From Paludibacteraceae bacterium (GTDB lineage: Bacteria > Bacteroidota > Bacteroidia > Bacteroidales > Paludibacteraceae): a stretch of 64,000 nt of DNA. The position numbers were made by a program, and so were the translations under genes. This document shows positions 40,564 through 50,662 of the stretch, piece after piece (positions within the stretch are counted from its first letter, which is position 1; each line of letters begins with the position of its first letter). The notes below the pieces were generated by a model. It was not told where the DNA came from, did not search any database, and saw nothing but the letters and a program-made list of their open reading frames with translations. Where the stretch lies: positions 1 to 64,000 of the forward strand of contig JAGALP010000003.1 of the NCBI GenBank assembly GCA_017625155.1, in the 5' to 3' direction.

Positions 40564-41420
40564 TTCGTTTTGTTTTGTTGTTTATGGGTTCGTATATTCA
40601 TTATTATCAGCAAGACCAAGATGGTCAAGAATATCAGTGAGAATAGGGGTCTGAGTTCAGGTGTCAAACCACCTTTGCGCGCGTCCGCGTAAATGAAAGT
40701 GGAGAGGGTTTCCAGTCCGCTACTGCCTTTGGTGAAGTAAGTCACGCCGAAGTCGTCAATACTCAATGTCAAGCTCAAGATAAATCCACTAATCATACCT
40801 GGCCATAGTTCGGGCATCATCACTTTGCGCAATGCTTGGAAGGGGGTAGCACCCAAGTCCAATGCGGCTTCGTAGATGTTTGGATTCATTTTCGTGAGGC
40901 GGGGCATCACACTCAGCACTACATACGGCGTACAGAACACCACGTGTGCAGCAATCACCGTGCCCAGTCCGCGACTGATACCCAAGAACACGAATAGCAA
41001 GAACAAGCTGATACCTGTCAGAATATCGGGGTTAATCATCGGGATGCTATTCATAAAGGTGAGTATCTTCCTATCGCGCGAACGCATGTGGTAGATACCA
41101 ATCGCCGCTAACGTACCCAACATGGTGGAGATGATTGCCGAAGCGAATGCAATCACCACCGTGAAGAAGATAGCACGGTACAAGTTCGGGTCCACTTTCA
41201 CTTGCGCCACAGCATCGTAACCCGTGAATAGGTTCTCGTACAACCCTAACGTAAATCCCGTCCAGTTACCAAATACTTTGCTCTGTGTGAACGAGAATAT
41301 GATAATCAGCAGAATAGGGGCGTACAACACCACCAGCAGCAACCACAAGTATGCTTGTGCTGCTATGCGCGATGTTAAACTGCGCTTTTCCACTTTTGAT
41401 TTCTTATAATTTTCAAACAT
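40560..41420 (-). CDS. potC: Spermidine/putrescine ABC transporter permease PotC
   Basis: 286 aa with about six transmembrane helices and the binding-protein-dependent permease EAA loop (EAALDLGATPFQALRKVMMP). The start is typical of PotC (LLLVVLYAPILLIIIFSFTQ). The N-terminal tail is basic (MFENYKKSKVEKRSLTSR). Polyamine import at the inner membrane with PotA, B and D. The region before its ATG is a 7-bp repeat array shared with the potB stop codon. Confidence 0.95.
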   Translation of the reverse strand: MFENYKKSKVEKRSLTSRIAAQAYLWLLLVVLYAPILLIIIFSFTQSKVFGNWTGFTLGLYENLFTGYDAVAQVKVDPNLYRAIFFTVVIAFASAIISTMLGTLAAIGIYHMRSRDRKILTFMNSIPMINPDILTGISLFLLFVFLGISRGLGTVIAAHVVFCTPYVVLSVMPRLTKMNPNIYEAALDLGATPFQALRKVMMPELWPGMISGFILSLTLSIDDFGVTYFTKGSSGLETLSTFIYADARKGGLTPELRPLFSLIFLTILVLLIIMNIRTHKQQNKTK

Positions 41421-41422
41421 GT

Positions 41423-41457
41423 CTCTAAACTCTAAACACTAAACTCTAAACACTCAA
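41423..41457. repeat. 7-bp repeat array at the potB/potC junction
   Basis: Five exact heptamers: CTCTAAA, CTCTAAA, CACTAAA, CTCTAAA, CACTCAA. On the coding strand it ends 2 bases before the potC ATG and begins at the potB stop. Confidence 0.8.
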
Positions 41458-42248
41458 CGATTTATATCCTCCTTATCGCCTCCAAAGAAGCTGGTCAATC
41501 CTATGATTATCAGCATAATCAGCGACAATGCTGCACCGTAGTTCCACATCGCTATACCGCCTTCGCCGAAGCAGCGTTGGATGAGTGAGCCGAATAAGGT
41601 CACCTTGTTATGAGTGAGCAATTCTGCGATGGCGAAGGTCGAAACCGTAGGCATAAACACCATCACGATACCCGAATAGATACCTGGCATGGAGAGTGGC
41701 AAAGTCACTTTCAAGAATACTTGATGACGCTTTGCGCCCAAGTCGTGTGCTGCCTCAATCAGACTGGTGTCCATCTTCTGCAAGGTGTTGTAGATAGGGT
41801 AAATCATGAAGGGCAGGAAGTCATACACCATACCAAACAGCAACGCCCCTTCGCCCAGTGGCAGACCGAACATGCGGAATAACTCTACTGTCGCAATCGT
41901 GCGGAGCAAGAAGTTTATCCACATGGGCAGAATGAATAGCATCGCCATCACTTGTGGTGTCTTGAAGTCTGCCATTGCCATGATATATGCTGCGGGGTAG
42001 CCCAATAGCAGGCAGATGATTGTGGTGATTAGTGCGATAGCTAAGGAATAGATAAATGTGTTTATCGCTTCGGACTTCGTGAAGAAACTCACAAAGTTCT
42101 GTATCGTAAAGCTTCCGTTCGCATCTGTGAAGGCATACACCGCAATCAGCAATAGCGGCAGTACCACCAAGCACAGCATAAACAGTGCATAGGGCCATGC
42201 CCATGTACTCCGCGACTGAAAAACCATTCTTAATTTACTATTTTTCAT
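41454..42248 (-). CDS. potB: Spermidine/putrescine ABC transporter permease PotB
   Basis: 264 aa with about six transmembrane helices. The permease EAA loop reads EAAHDLGAKRHQVFLKVTLP, preceded by YPIYNTLQKMDTSLI, and a PotB-type LLGYPAAYIMAMADF segment is present. It forms the channel with PotC. Two CTCTAAA heptamers (42249-42262) lie directly before its ATG. Confidence 0.95.
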   Translation of the reverse strand: MKNSKLRMVFQSRSTWAWPYALFMLCLVVLPLLLIAVYAFTDANGSFTIQNFVSFFTKSEAINTFIYSLAIALITTIICLLLGYPAAYIMAMADFKTPQVMAMLFILPMWINFLLRTIATVELFRMFGLPLGEGALLFGMVYDFLPFMIYPIYNTLQKMDTSLIEAAHDLGAKRHQVFLKVTLPLSMPGIYSGIVMVFMPTVSTFAIAELLTHNKVTLFGSLIQRCFGEGGIAMWNYGAALSLIMLIIIGLTSFFGGDKEDINR

Positions 42249-42292
42249 CTCTAAACTCTAAACAGTAGCCCATAGGGCGTTCACTAAACAAA

Positions 42293-43750
42293 TTAGTCTT
42301 GGTTCTTGGTTCCTGACTCTTGACTCTTCTTGTAGAGGCGTATATAACTTGGAGCCACGCGAATACCCACTCGGTCGCCGTCGTCCCACACATCATGGGT
42401 GTCCACATACAGGTCGTCGCCGTCATCGGTGCGGACGGTCAGGTGGTAGTGGTCGCCTTTGTACAAGATGAAATATACTTCGCCGCACAGCACGCCATCT
42501 TCCTCATCATCCTGCAAGTTTACGCGATTGAAATCCACTTCTACTTCCACTTCTTCGCCCACTTCAAAGCGTTCTGCCACGCGCTCTGGAATATCCCATT
42601 CCTCATCTAAGAAACGCACACGATTATCTTCCAGCACTTCACCGTCGAAGGTGTTGCATAGGCGTTCTTTCTTCATTACTTGTATATCTTCTGGCTTGAC
42701 CAATAGTCCTACATTCGTGCCTGGCTCAAAGGCGTGGTAGTCTTGAATCATGAGTTCATAGCCATTGTCAGTAAGCACAGCCATCTCATAGTGTACGCCT
42801 TTGAAGATACAACTCTGCACCTCGCCATGCAATTGCCATGGGCTCTCCTTGCCTTTCGCCTCTTTGCCTTTCGCCTCATCGCCTAATCGCCCGATATAAA
42901 TATCTTCGGGTCTTATCACTACATCCACTTCTTGGTCTTCGCCAAAGCCTTTGTCCACGCACTCGAAGTCCTTCTCGCAGAAGTTCACTACGCCGTCCTT
43001 CACCATAGTAGCGTCTAAGATATTGCTCTCGCCAATGAAGTCGGCTACAAAGCAGTTCTGTGGCTCGTTATACACGTCCGTAGGTGTACCAATCTGCTGA
43101 ATCTTTCCTTCGCGCATGACCACCACGCGGTCGCTGAGTGTCAGTGCCTCTTCTTGGTCGTGCGTTACGTATATGAAAGTGATGCCGAGTTTCTTGTGCA
43201 TCTCGCGCAGTTCCATTTGCATGTCTTTGCGCATCTTGAGGTCGAGCGCAGCCAATGGCTCATCCAGCAGCAGCACCTCTGGCTCGTTGATAATCGCACG
43301 AGCAATAGCCACACGTTGTTGCTGACCACCCGACAAACTGTCCACGTCGCGGTACTCATAGTCCGTCATGCCGACAGTTTTTAGTGCCTGCTTTACCTTC
43401 TTTTCAATGACTTTCTTGTCCATCTTCTTCAGTTTCAGACCGAAAGCCACATTATCAAATACGTTTAAGTGTGGGAAGAGCGCGTATTTCTGAAACACTG
43501 TGTTCACATCGCGCAAGTGCGGAGGCATTTGTGTTACGTCCTCGCCATTTAATAGAATGTCCCCTTCTGTGGCTACTTGAAAACCTGCTATACAACGTAG
43601 CAGGGTAGTCTTACCGCAACCCGAGGGGCCTAAGATAGTTACGAACTCGCCTTTCTTGATTTGAAGGCTTACATCGTCTAAGGCAAATTTCCCGTCTTCA
43701 AACTGCTTGGAAACGTGATTTACCTCAATGATATAATCCGATTTCTGCAT
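42293..43750 (-). CDS. potA: Spermidine/putrescine ABC transporter ATP-binding protein, extended C-terminus
   Basis: 485 aa. ABC ATPase in the first ~240 residues: Walker [19 protein letters not shown]-loop, signature [15 protein letters not shown], Walker [13 protein letters not shown], switch His in [16 protein letters not shown] region follows ([12 protein letters not shown] to [11 protein letters not shown]). The protein then continues ~110 residues with a second, acidic OB-like half ([53 protein letters not shown]), beyond the ~360-380 aa usual for PotA. It powers polyamine import. First gene of potABCD. Confidence 0.94.
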   Translation of the reverse strand: MQKSDYIIEVNHVSKQFEDGKFALDDVSLQIKKGEFVTILGPSGCGKTTLLRCIAGFQVATEGDILLNGEDVTQMPPHLRDVNTVFQKYALFPHLNVFDNVAFGLKLKKMDKKVIEKKVKQALKTVGMTDYEYRDVDSLSGGQQQRVAIARAIINEPEVLLLDEPLAALDLKMRKDMQMELREMHKKLGITFIYVTHDQEEALTLSDRVVVMREGKIQQIGTPTDVYNEPQNCFVADFIGESNILDATMVKDGVVNFCEKDFECVDKGFGEDQEVDVVIRPEDIYIGRLGDEAKGKEAKGKESPWQLHGEVQSCIFKGVHYEMAVLTDNGYELMIQDYHAFEPGTNVGLLVKPEDIQVMKKERLCNTFDGEVLEDNRVRFLDEEWDIPERVAERFEVGEEVEVEVDFNRVNLQDDEEDGVLCGEVYFILYKGDHYHLTVRTDDGDDLYVDTHDVWDDGDRVGIRVAPSYIRLYKKSQESGTKNQD

Positions 43751-43814
43751 TTCTTTTATCTACTATGGTACACTAAATGAATAACGCATAAATTCCTTTT
43801 TTGAATTTGGGCTG

Positions 43815-43846
43815 CAAAGGTACAAAAAAAAATGCACATACACAAG
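43815..43846 (-). promoter_or_regulatory. Promoter of potABCD
   Basis: CTTG (43846-43843), 20-bp spacer, TACCTTTG (43822-43815) on the minus strand. It overlaps a hairpin with A/T-rich arms (43825-43836 with 43852-43863), which places the -33 box in the loop. Confidence 0.6.
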
Positions 43847-43977
43847 AGTAGGTGCATTTTTTTGTTGTGTCTTGTTTTGCAAGAGGTTGTATCGGCATTG
43901 CGAGGTGGTGCGCCTTTGGCGGGTTGTGCGCAGGTGTAAGGTGTTGATGATGGTTCTCTGTGATGAGGGATAAAAGT

Positions 43978-44000
43978 AGCGCGGGCTTGATGCCCGCGCT
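43978..44000 (-). terminator. Terminator of the BspA-like gene
   Basis: AGCGCGGGC (43978-43986) pairs with GCCCGCGCT (43992-44000). On the minus strand it is followed by ACTTTTA. It lies 12 bp beyond the stop of the 44012 gene. Confidence 0.75.
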
Positions 44001-44011
44001 TGAACTCTAAA

Positions 44012-47000
44012 TTACAACTCTATTCCCATTATGCTATAGGTTTTGCCATTGTGGAGAATGAGGAATTGTCCTTCTCGTATGATTTTCTGGTACGAGGATT
44101 GGGATGTGGAAATGTCCTCTACCGATGTTGGGTCTTGGTTATAGACACAACCGAAGGTTTCGTAGTCGGGGTGGTTGGTGGTGTAGAGGCAACTATCTTC
44201 GCGCCAAGCACAGAGCATGACTGAACTTTCTGTTTCGCTGCTGCTGGCACTTCTGCTTGGTGCGGCGTGAGCGTTGCTTGTTCGTTTGGCAGCGTTATGC
44301 ACAATGCCATCCACAGAGCCGAGACCTGCTAACCAGACTTTTTCTGCGTTTTCGGCAGTCGTGGTTTCTTCTGGGAATACTACCTTCAGGAACATTCTGC
44401 AAGCTCCATCTTCAGTGGTGTCTTTATCAACCACCACATGGGTGTAGGTGGTTTCTTGAGGGTAGTTGTTGATACCTGCAAAGATTTCCACAGTGTCGCC
44501 TATTTCGGCGGTGAAGTCGTAGAGGACATACTCTACTCCATCGCGGAGGAAGTACACACGGTTGTCTTTATCTTTGCCGAAATGCAGTGCACCGACAAAG
44601 GACTTGGTAGTAGCAGTATCTTTGGTAGATTGGCGTGCGAGTTGGAAATAGGTTTTGTTGTTCACCTGTTGCGAGATGTCTTCCAACGTGTAGCTGAAAG
44701 TCTCTGCTTGCAGGATAGTGTGGTTGTTATCCATTTGGCGAAGCACAACTTCTAACTGATTCCATTGTGTAGGGGTTGGTCTGCCACCGATCTGTCCATC
44801 TTTGGCATTGTCCTTGCGAGGTCCTCTATCGTAGTCGCATAGGCACTCTGCGCCAAGGCGTTCCATTTCGGCATCGTCCATCATGTAGAGGAGTTTGTTG
44901 TTCTTGCTTACGCAGACGAGATAAGAACCTAAATAACTCACAGGAACAGGTAAATGATCCGCAATGTGATGGAAGAATGTTTCGCTCATTGAACCGATAC
45001 CTTCTACATACACCGTACCATCGCTAAATTTCCAGCGTGTATATTCTTTTCCATCCAACAATGTCTCTTTTGATAACTCAGTAACAACCAATGTGTCAAT
45101 AGGATATGTATAGTCATAATCTGACAGAGGATAGTCCACAATTCCTACAATTCCTTCGTATTCGAGGAATTCAGGAGTTACCAAATTTAAAGTGGTCAAT
45201 GTATCTCCTAACTCCAATGTGAAATCATACAACACCAAATCTTTTTTCTGTATTTCGCTATAAACGAGGATTTTGTCATTCTCCTCTCGTAAGTACCAAC
45301 TTCCCCATTGAAGATAAGGTTTGCCATCCATCATTGTTATTTCTTGGCTTGGACCTGTCAGTCCTGATGCCCATTCATCACCTTCTTCGCCATAATAACC
45401 ACTACAAATAGTCTGCTGCAAGCCCCAGAGTGTTGGGAAGAGGTATTCGGGATTCTCTGCTTCGCATAGGCACTCTGCGCCAAGGCGTTCCATTTCCTCG
45501 TCGTCCATTTGGTAGAGGAGTTTGTTGTTCTTGCTTACGCAGACGAGGTGTGTGCCAGTGTGACATGGAACAACGACTTCTCGAATCAATCCGAAGAAAT
45601 TGCCGTTACGACGACCGCCATACATACCAATACCCTCTACATACTCCATACCATTGTCGAATGTCCATTTCTTGTATTCCTTACCATCAAGAAGAGTTAT
45701 CGTAGAAATATCTGTAACAATAAATGTGTCGGCAGGCAGAATAGTTCCGTCATTATCTTCATTATAATCCACGACTTCTCCATTGTATGGCAATGGTTGT
45801 TCGAACGCATTGTGGCATTGCCAGTCAATATACAACGCTGGCAGCGAATCGCCTACTTCCAACGTGAAGTCATATAACACAAGATCTTTATTAAGTAGTT
45901 GGCTGTATATCAATATCTTATTATCTTCTTCGCGCAGGAGATAATCATTGCAAAGGATATAAGGTTTGTCGTTCTCAAAGAATATTTTGTCAAAAGTCTG
46001 TTTGTAGGTATTATTGGCAGAATTATCATCCTCGGTTTCTCCACAATACTCATTGCAAACTGTTCGCTGCAAGCCTGCGAGCATAGGGAAAAGATCTTCA
46101 TCAACGGTTCCATCATTATTATAAACGCATCCCATGTTCTTATAATCCGAGAAGTTAGTGGTATATACACATTCATCTTCGCGATATGCGCAAAGCATAA
46201 TTATCGCGCCATCACCACCAACTCCTGGATTAGAGGGATTAAAGATAATGCCATACGTAGAACCTAAGCCTTCTATCCATGTGACAGGATGTTTTTCTTC
46301 AAAATATTCCCCAGCACCATTATCTATACGGATAACAACATCAGCTTGTATTTGTAACCTACCATCATCTAATGTCTCTTTGTCTGTGATAACATGGGTG
46401 TATGTCTTATGATAGTTATAAAATTCTAAACCAGCAAAGAGTTCTAACGTATCTCCTAGTTCTGCACCAAAATCGTAAAGCAGATATTCAGTTTCGTCAA
46501 ATGCGTAGTAAAAATACACTTGTTTATCTTCTGTAAAGCGTAATTCACCAACAAGATGAGTTGATTCCTCATTAGGCAGACTGGATGAACACATAAGAGG
46601 GATATACTCTTGACCATTTCTGTTGACAGTATTATTGCTCAACCAATATATGCTCGTTCTTGCACCCGCTAACGGATCTTGTGGTCCAAGATAACCATGG
46701 GAAAGAATATTCCATTGGTTGCACCAATCTACCAAAGGCAACTGTGGGTCATTTGCATTATCACCACAACCGTATTCTTCGTATAAAGGACCTGTATATT
46801 TTAACTCATCGCCCTTGTAGGCGCAGAGGAGATATTCTGCGGCGTTTCCTGGTATGTTTATGTAGCCATTTATGCCATTAAGAAATCCGTTTATATCACC
46901 GACACCTTCTATCCATTGGGTTTGACGATAGAATTCTCTAAAATCATCAGGGTGATTATGTACTTCTAGAGTGATAGTCGCAGGGCATCCTACACATGCG

Positions 47001-48379
47001 TATTGCTCAACGCCTGTCACTGTACATTTGTATGTTTTGATTTCAGATGTATAGTTGTTGATGCCAGCAAATACTTCTAACTCATCACCTTCTTGCACGT
47101 TGAAATCATATAACAAATATTCGGCATTATCGTAATAGATATATACCTTTCTATCATCAGTAAAACGAACAGCTGCCACATAATGAGGTGCATCAAGAGC
47201 ATCATTGATTTCTTTTTGCACAACAGCGGTATAGGTGTGTTCACCTATGACGGTATCTTTCGCCAATTGATAACGATATGTTTCTTCATGTGGTGGATAT
47301 ACGCTGCCATTTTCCACAAACACATTCCAAGTATCGCACCATTGGGATTTGTAGTCTGTAGTAGGTTCAATTGGCAATATTGGATTGAAGAACATCCATT
47401 GTTCTGCCTTTTTGTATAAATCAATAGATTCTGTAGGTACGTAAAGTGGAATTTTAGCGACATCAACACCGGCAAAGAACCAATCAGAGGGTGAGTCTGA
47501 AACTACATCTCCTCTTACGGGTGGAATGGTAGCGTAGCAAGTTACTTCGGTTAAAGAAGTGCAATTAGCAAATGCTTCATCTGCAATTATTTGCACAGAA
47601 GAAGGGAGAGTTAGTTTTGTTAAGTTGGTACAACCTATAAAAGCATTTTTTCCTATTAATTTTAATGCATCAGGAAGTTTTATATTGGTTAGCTTTTCGC
47701 AATACTGAAATGTATGGTCTTCGATTGCTTCTAACTTACTTGGCAAGACGACTGATTCCAGATTAGGGCAATCACCGAAAGCTTGTATATGGATAGATGT
47801 TACACTTTCAGGCAGCACTACTGATTGTATATTGGGTTGATTGGAAAACGTAAAGTCCAGAATAGCTTTTGTCCCATCTTTCACTACAATAGTTCCAGTT
47901 GGTGCAGTCCCTTTATAACGATATAGCAAGTTGCCAATATAAATTAGTCCGTCTGGCTGGTTGTTATACCACGCACATTCGTACAATGCTCCTCCCAAAA
48001 TGTCTTCTATGCTTTCAGGAAAAGATATGTAAACAAGCTTAGTGCAACCAGTGAAAGCATACATACCAATCTTTTTTACAGTATTAGGAATAACCAGAGT
48101 GTCTAACATACTACATCCTGAGAAGGCGTAATTAGCGATTTCCGTAACTACATATGTTTCACCATTATAGCCATTCACTTCGCTTGGGATGACTAGTGAA
48201 TTTGGTAAGTAGTCGTATGGTATACCATATGTTTCACTGGTAACTGCTACTGTTCCATCAGGAAGAATATTGTAAAATAAATATCCAGATTGGAAATCAT
48301 ACGCGAAGGTTGACACACTTGCCATGAGGGCGAGAGTGAGAGCAAAAAGTTTGCTGCGGAAAGAGTTGATTGTTTTCAT
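44012..48379 (-). CDS. BspA-like leucine-rich-repeat surface protein with repeated C-terminal modules
   Basis: 1455 aa. Signal peptide (MKTINSFRSKLFALTLALMA). Residues ~60-310 are BspA-type LRRs (VVTEIANYAFSGCSMLDTLV, VKKIGMYAFTGCTKLVYISF, LIGKNAFIGCTNLTKLTLPS). From ~340 to 1400 about five related modules of 150-210 residues follow, each marked by YLLYDFxxxxGDxLE or LVLYDFTLExGD and most by a WIEGLG- or YVEGIG-type motif, with LLC/MLCAYxEDxxxYT between. The end, SYQKIIREGQFLILHNGKTY plus SIMGIEL, is the tail also seen on the 33144 protein. Probably an adhesin or other surface protein exported across the outer membrane; its ligand is unknown. Confidence 0.88.
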   Translation of the reverse strand: MKTINSFRSKLFALTLALMASVSTFAYDFQSGYLFYNILPDGTVAVTSETYGIPYDYLPNSLVIPSEVNGYNGETYVVTEIANYAFSGCSMLDTLVIPNTVKKIGMYAFTGCTKLVYISFPESIEDILGGALYECAWYNNQPDGLIYIGNLLYRYKGTAPTGTIVVKDGTKAILDFTFSNQPNIQSVVLPESVTSIHIQAFGDCPNLESVVLPSKLEAIEDHTFQYCEKLTNIKLPDALKLIGKNAFIGCTNLTKLTLPSSVQIIADEAFANCTSLTEVTCYATIPPVRGDVVSDSPSDWFFAGVDVAKIPLYVPTESIDLYKKAEQWMFFNPILPIEPTTDYKSQWCDTWNVFVENGSVYPPHEETYRYQLAKDTVIGEHTYTAVVQKEINDALDAPHYVAAVRFTDDRKVYIYYDNAEYLLYDFNVQEGDELEVFAGINNYTSEIKTYKCTVTGVEQYACVGCPATITLEVHNHPDDFREFYRQTQWIEGVGDINGFLNGINGYINIPGNAAEYLLCAYKGDELKYTGPLYEEYGCGDNANDPQLPLVDWCNQWNILSHGYLGPQDPLAGARTSIYWLSNNTVNRNGQEYIPLMCSSSLPNEESTHLVGELRFTEDKQVYFYYAFDETEYLLYDFGAELGDTLELFAGLEFYNYHKTYTHVITDKETLDDGRLQIQADVVIRIDNGAGEYFEEKHPVTWIEGLGSTYGIIFNPSNPGVGGDGAIIMLCAYREDECVYTTNFSDYKNMGCVYNNDGTVDEDLFPMLAGLQRTVCNEYCGETEDDNSANNTYKQTFDKIFFENDKPYILCNDYLLREEDNKILIYSQLLNKDLVLYDFTLEVGDSLPALYIDWQCHNAFEQPLPYNGEVVDYNEDNDGTILPADTFIVTDISTITLLDGKEYKKWTFDNGMEYVEGIGMYGGRRNGNFFGLIREVVVPCHTGTHLVCVSKNNKLLYQMDDEEMERLGAECLCEAENPEYLFPTLWGLQQTICSGYYGEEGDEWASGLTGPSQEITMMDGKPYLQWGSWYLREENDKILVYSEIQKKDLVLYDFTLELGDTLTTLNLVTPEFLEYEGIVGIVDYPLSDYDYTYPIDTLVVTELSKETLLDGKEYTRWKFSDGTVYVEGIGSMSETFFHHIADHLPVPVSYLGSYLVCVSKNNKLLYMMDDAEMERLGAECLCDYDRGPRKDNAKDGQIGGRPTPTQWNQLEVVLRQMDNNHTILQAETFSYTLEDISQQVNNKTYFQLARQSTKDTATTKSFVGALHFGKDKDNRVYFLRDGVEYVLYDFTAEIGDTVEIFAGINNYPQETTYTHVVVDKDTTEDGACRMFLKVVFPEETTTAENAEKVWLAGLGSVDGIVHNAAKRTSNAHAAPSRSASSSETESSVMLCAWREDSCLYTTNHPDYETFGCVYNQDPTSVEDISTSQSSYQKIIREGQFLILHNGKTYSIMGIEL

Positions 48380-48429
48380 ATCACTATTATTTATAGGTTA
48401 TACATTTTTGTTGCAACTGAATTTTGCTG

Positions 48430-48461
48430 CAAAGGTAGTACAATTTTCAAAATGCTGCAAT
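48430..48461 (-). promoter_or_regulatory. Promoter of the BspA-like gene
   Basis: ATTG (48461-48458), 20-bp spacer, TACCTTTG (48437-48430) on the minus strand, about 45 nt before the start codon. Confidence 0.6.
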
Positions 48462-48537
48462 AGGTAAAGGCATTTGTACTGCTAGTAAAAATGTATTATG
48501 TTGATTATCTATTATTTGTGGTAAAAATGTACAGTTT

Positions 48538-49953
48538 TTATTTTTCGCTTTGTAGCATCTCGTGTAGGAAATGATACAGTTCTCGGGTGGGTATGCCTAT
48601 CTTCTGCGCAATGCGGCGTTTGAAGGTGCTGACGCCTGTGGCGGAGTAGTGCATCCAATCTGCCAATTCCTCCAGCGAGGCATTGGGATAAAGGAGCATA
48701 TACGTACAAAAAACATTCTCACGGTTGGACAGTTGGTGCGTTTCCAACTCAAATAGCCAGTCGTGGAGTTGGGGAGCTAAGTCCTTCTTTAGTTCGTTGT
48801 AGTCGTTCCACTGTTTGCGAGGCTGTGGATAGGTGGCGCGGATGTCGGATAGTTGGGCAGTAATAGACAAGTCATCTATCTGATGATGAGCCACTTGCAA
48901 GCGACGGGCAGCATGTCGGCGGTGCAGCAGGATAGCGATGATTAGTAGTAAGCAGGCAGCGAGTAGGCATAGGAGCGTAATCCATGCCCAGCGATAAGGA
49001 TAAGGGTTAGCCAGATGCCCTCTGAGCAGGGTGAGTGCGCCGTGGTACTTGCCGACTTGTGCGTTAAGCAGGCGGTTGGCATCTTGGCGAGCGTGGGCAT
49101 ATTGGCTCAGTCGCTCAATATCGTTGTTGGCTTTGGCATCCTGCATGAGGCAGTAGTAGGCATTAACCAACTCGTTGGGCGTAGCGGACTGTTCCACGAT
49201 GATTTGTGCGTAAGGCAAAGCCGATGCTTGGTCGCCCATGTCGAGATAGACTTGCATGAGTTTTTTATAGGTATAAAGGCGGTCTTCTTCGTACTGCCAG
49301 AGGTTTAATGCTTGGTGGAAGTGGTGGAGGGCAGAATCATATTGAAGTTGCTCGTAGAAATAGAGGCCTTTGGTTTCGTAGAAGCGGGCGAGGTAGTAGT
49401 CGTCTATGTTGTAGGAGGCAGCGATACGGAGTATGCTGTCTGCCTCGGCGAATTGGTGAAGGTAGGTGTGGAACTCGCTGACATCCAGTAGGGTGTGCGC
49501 GTAATACCAATCTTTGCCACTTTCGTGGAAGGCGCGGTTGGCGCGAAGGAAGAAGATGAGTGCGAGCGTGTCGCTCTCGTTTTGTTTGGCTATATGCGCC
49601 ATGCAGGAGTTGATACGCCCGCGATAATAGATAGGGTCATCTATCTGCGCGCGGTCGGCTGCGATATAGTGCGCTGCGGCTTGGGTGATTTGGTTGTTGA
49701 GACTGAGATGTCGCCCCATGTAGTAGTGGGCTTTGCCGAGTTGGTTGTGTGCAAAGAGTTTGCCGAAAGGGGTGTCGAGCGCGCGGATGGCTTGCTGAAG
49801 CGCTGCGGTGTCATCGAAGAGGACGTGCTCGTTTTGGTCCAGACTATCTGCGATGGCGATGGTGGCATGCGCTTCTTGCCAGCGAGTGGTGTAGTTGCAC
49901 GAAATGAAGAGCAAGCTGAGGAGCAAATATGTAAGATGACGAACAGGTTGCAT
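48538..49953 (-). CDS. Membrane-anchored TPR regulator with C-terminal HTH
   Basis: 471 aa from the ATG at 49953; the -7 box at 49984-49991 puts transcription just upstream, and this start gives a lipoprotein-like signal (LTYLLLSLLFISC). Residues ~20-320 are degenerate TPRs (AKAHYYMGRHLSLNNQITQA, YYLARFYETKGLYFYEQLQY). A transmembrane helix follows (WITLLCLLAACLLLIIAILL), a short coiled linker, and then a LuxR-like HTH (LSNRENVFCTYMLLYPNASL, then TGVSTFKRRIAQKIGI). This architecture is common in Bacteroidetes regulators thought to sense an envelope signal directly. The target genes are unknown; the divergent ribosomal operon is an unlikely one. Confidence 0.82.
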   Translation of the reverse strand: MQPVRHLTYLLLSLLFISCNYTTRWQEAHATIAIADSLDQNEHVLFDDTAALQQAIRALDTPFGKLFAHNQLGKAHYYMGRHLSLNNQITQAAAHYIAADRAQIDDPIYYRGRINSCMAHIAKQNESDTLALIFFLRANRAFHESGKDWYYAHTLLDVSEFHTYLHQFAEADSILRIAASYNIDDYYLARFYETKGLYFYEQLQYDSALHHFHQALNLWQYEEDRLYTYKKLMQVYLDMGDQASALPYAQIIVEQSATPNELVNAYYCLMQDAKANNDIERLSQYAHARQDANRLLNAQVGKYHGALTLLRGHLANPYPYRWAWITLLCLLAACLLLIIAILLHRRHAARRLQVAHHQIDDLSITAQLSDIRATYPQPRKQWNDYNELKKDLAPQLHDWLFELETHQLSNRENVFCTYMLLYPNASLEELADWMHYSATGVSTFKRRIAQKIGIPTRELYHFLHEMLQSEK

Positions 49954-49983
49954 AATAAGCGGTATTGATTTGGATTTCGTTTG

Positions 49984-50015
49984 CAAAGGTAGGGAAAAAT
50001 TTTTATATGAGCAAG
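49984..50015 (-). promoter_or_regulatory. Promoter of the TPR-HTH regulator
   Basis: CTTG (50015-50012), 20-bp spacer, TACCTTTG (49991-49984) on the minus strand. Confidence 0.6.
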
Positions 50016-50573
50016 TGTATAGGGCAAATGTACATGTTTTTGTGCGGAATAATGATTGATTATGAGTTATTTGTGGAGATTTTGTACAGGTGTTTTTTTA
50101 GCTCTTGAGTGTATATTGTGCGCTCTGTTTGCTGCTGTTTGAGGGGGATTATAGTGGGTGGATAGCGGTGGTCTGTGGAAAAGATTCTTTCCGCTTTATT
50201 CAATCGTCTAGATGGGTTCATAATAGTGCGTTTATTGTGCGTTTATTGTGCGTTTATTGTGCGTGAATAGTGCGTAACATATGGTAGTTTTGTGGATACA
50301 AAAGTGGCGGTATTTTGGTGTTAGATTGTGAAAAATAAATAACGAAAATATTTAGCTTATTTTGCAAGTTTTGAGTAGGATTTTTGACATTGTTGAAAAG
50401 ATTTGTAAGTATTTGTTTTATTATGGTGTTATGCGCGAGAGGAAGATGGTAGAAATAGGCGGATTTTTTTTACCGTAAATTGGGTAAATTTTGTAAAGTC
50501 GAAGTAGCAAAATGAAAAAAGTAAAGAAAATTTAACGATTTTTGCAGAAAAATGGCACTTTTTCCGTCGAATA
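50016..50573. other. Gene-free upstream region of the str operon
   Basis: No frame looks protein-coding on either strand. Besides the 11-bp array at 50226-50280 there is a short hairpin GGAAA/TTTCC near 50178-50191. The sequence is AT-rich towards the rpsL promoter. I see nothing else that can be supported. Confidence 0.5.
50226..50280. repeat. Five 11-bp tandem repeats upstream of rpsL
   Basis: GTGCGTTTATT three times without change (50226-50258), then GTGCGTGAATA and GTGCGTAACAT. Period exactly 11 bp. Confidence 0.9.
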
Positions 50574-50605
50574 TTTGGTCAAATCAGAAAAAAGTAGTAC
50601 CTTTG
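50574..50605 (+). promoter_or_regulatory. Promoter of the str/ribosomal protein operon
   Basis: TTTG (50574-50577), 20-bp spacer, TACCTTTG (50598-50605). The ~140-nt leader holds a perfect hairpin CGCACA-TGA-TGTGCG (50635-50649) and a run of 7-bp repeats (about 50663-50697), either of which could take part in ribosomal-protein feedback. Confidence 0.75.
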
Positions 50606-50662
50606 CATGCTTTTTCGCGGCACGCGAATGCGCACGCACATGATGTGCGAAGCGCGAGAAGG

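Noticed and set aside
43825-43863. Hairpin overlapping the potA promoter as a separate sRNA
   Set aside because: It is simply A/T-rich arms around the -33 box; no separate promoter or conserved feature supports a gene.
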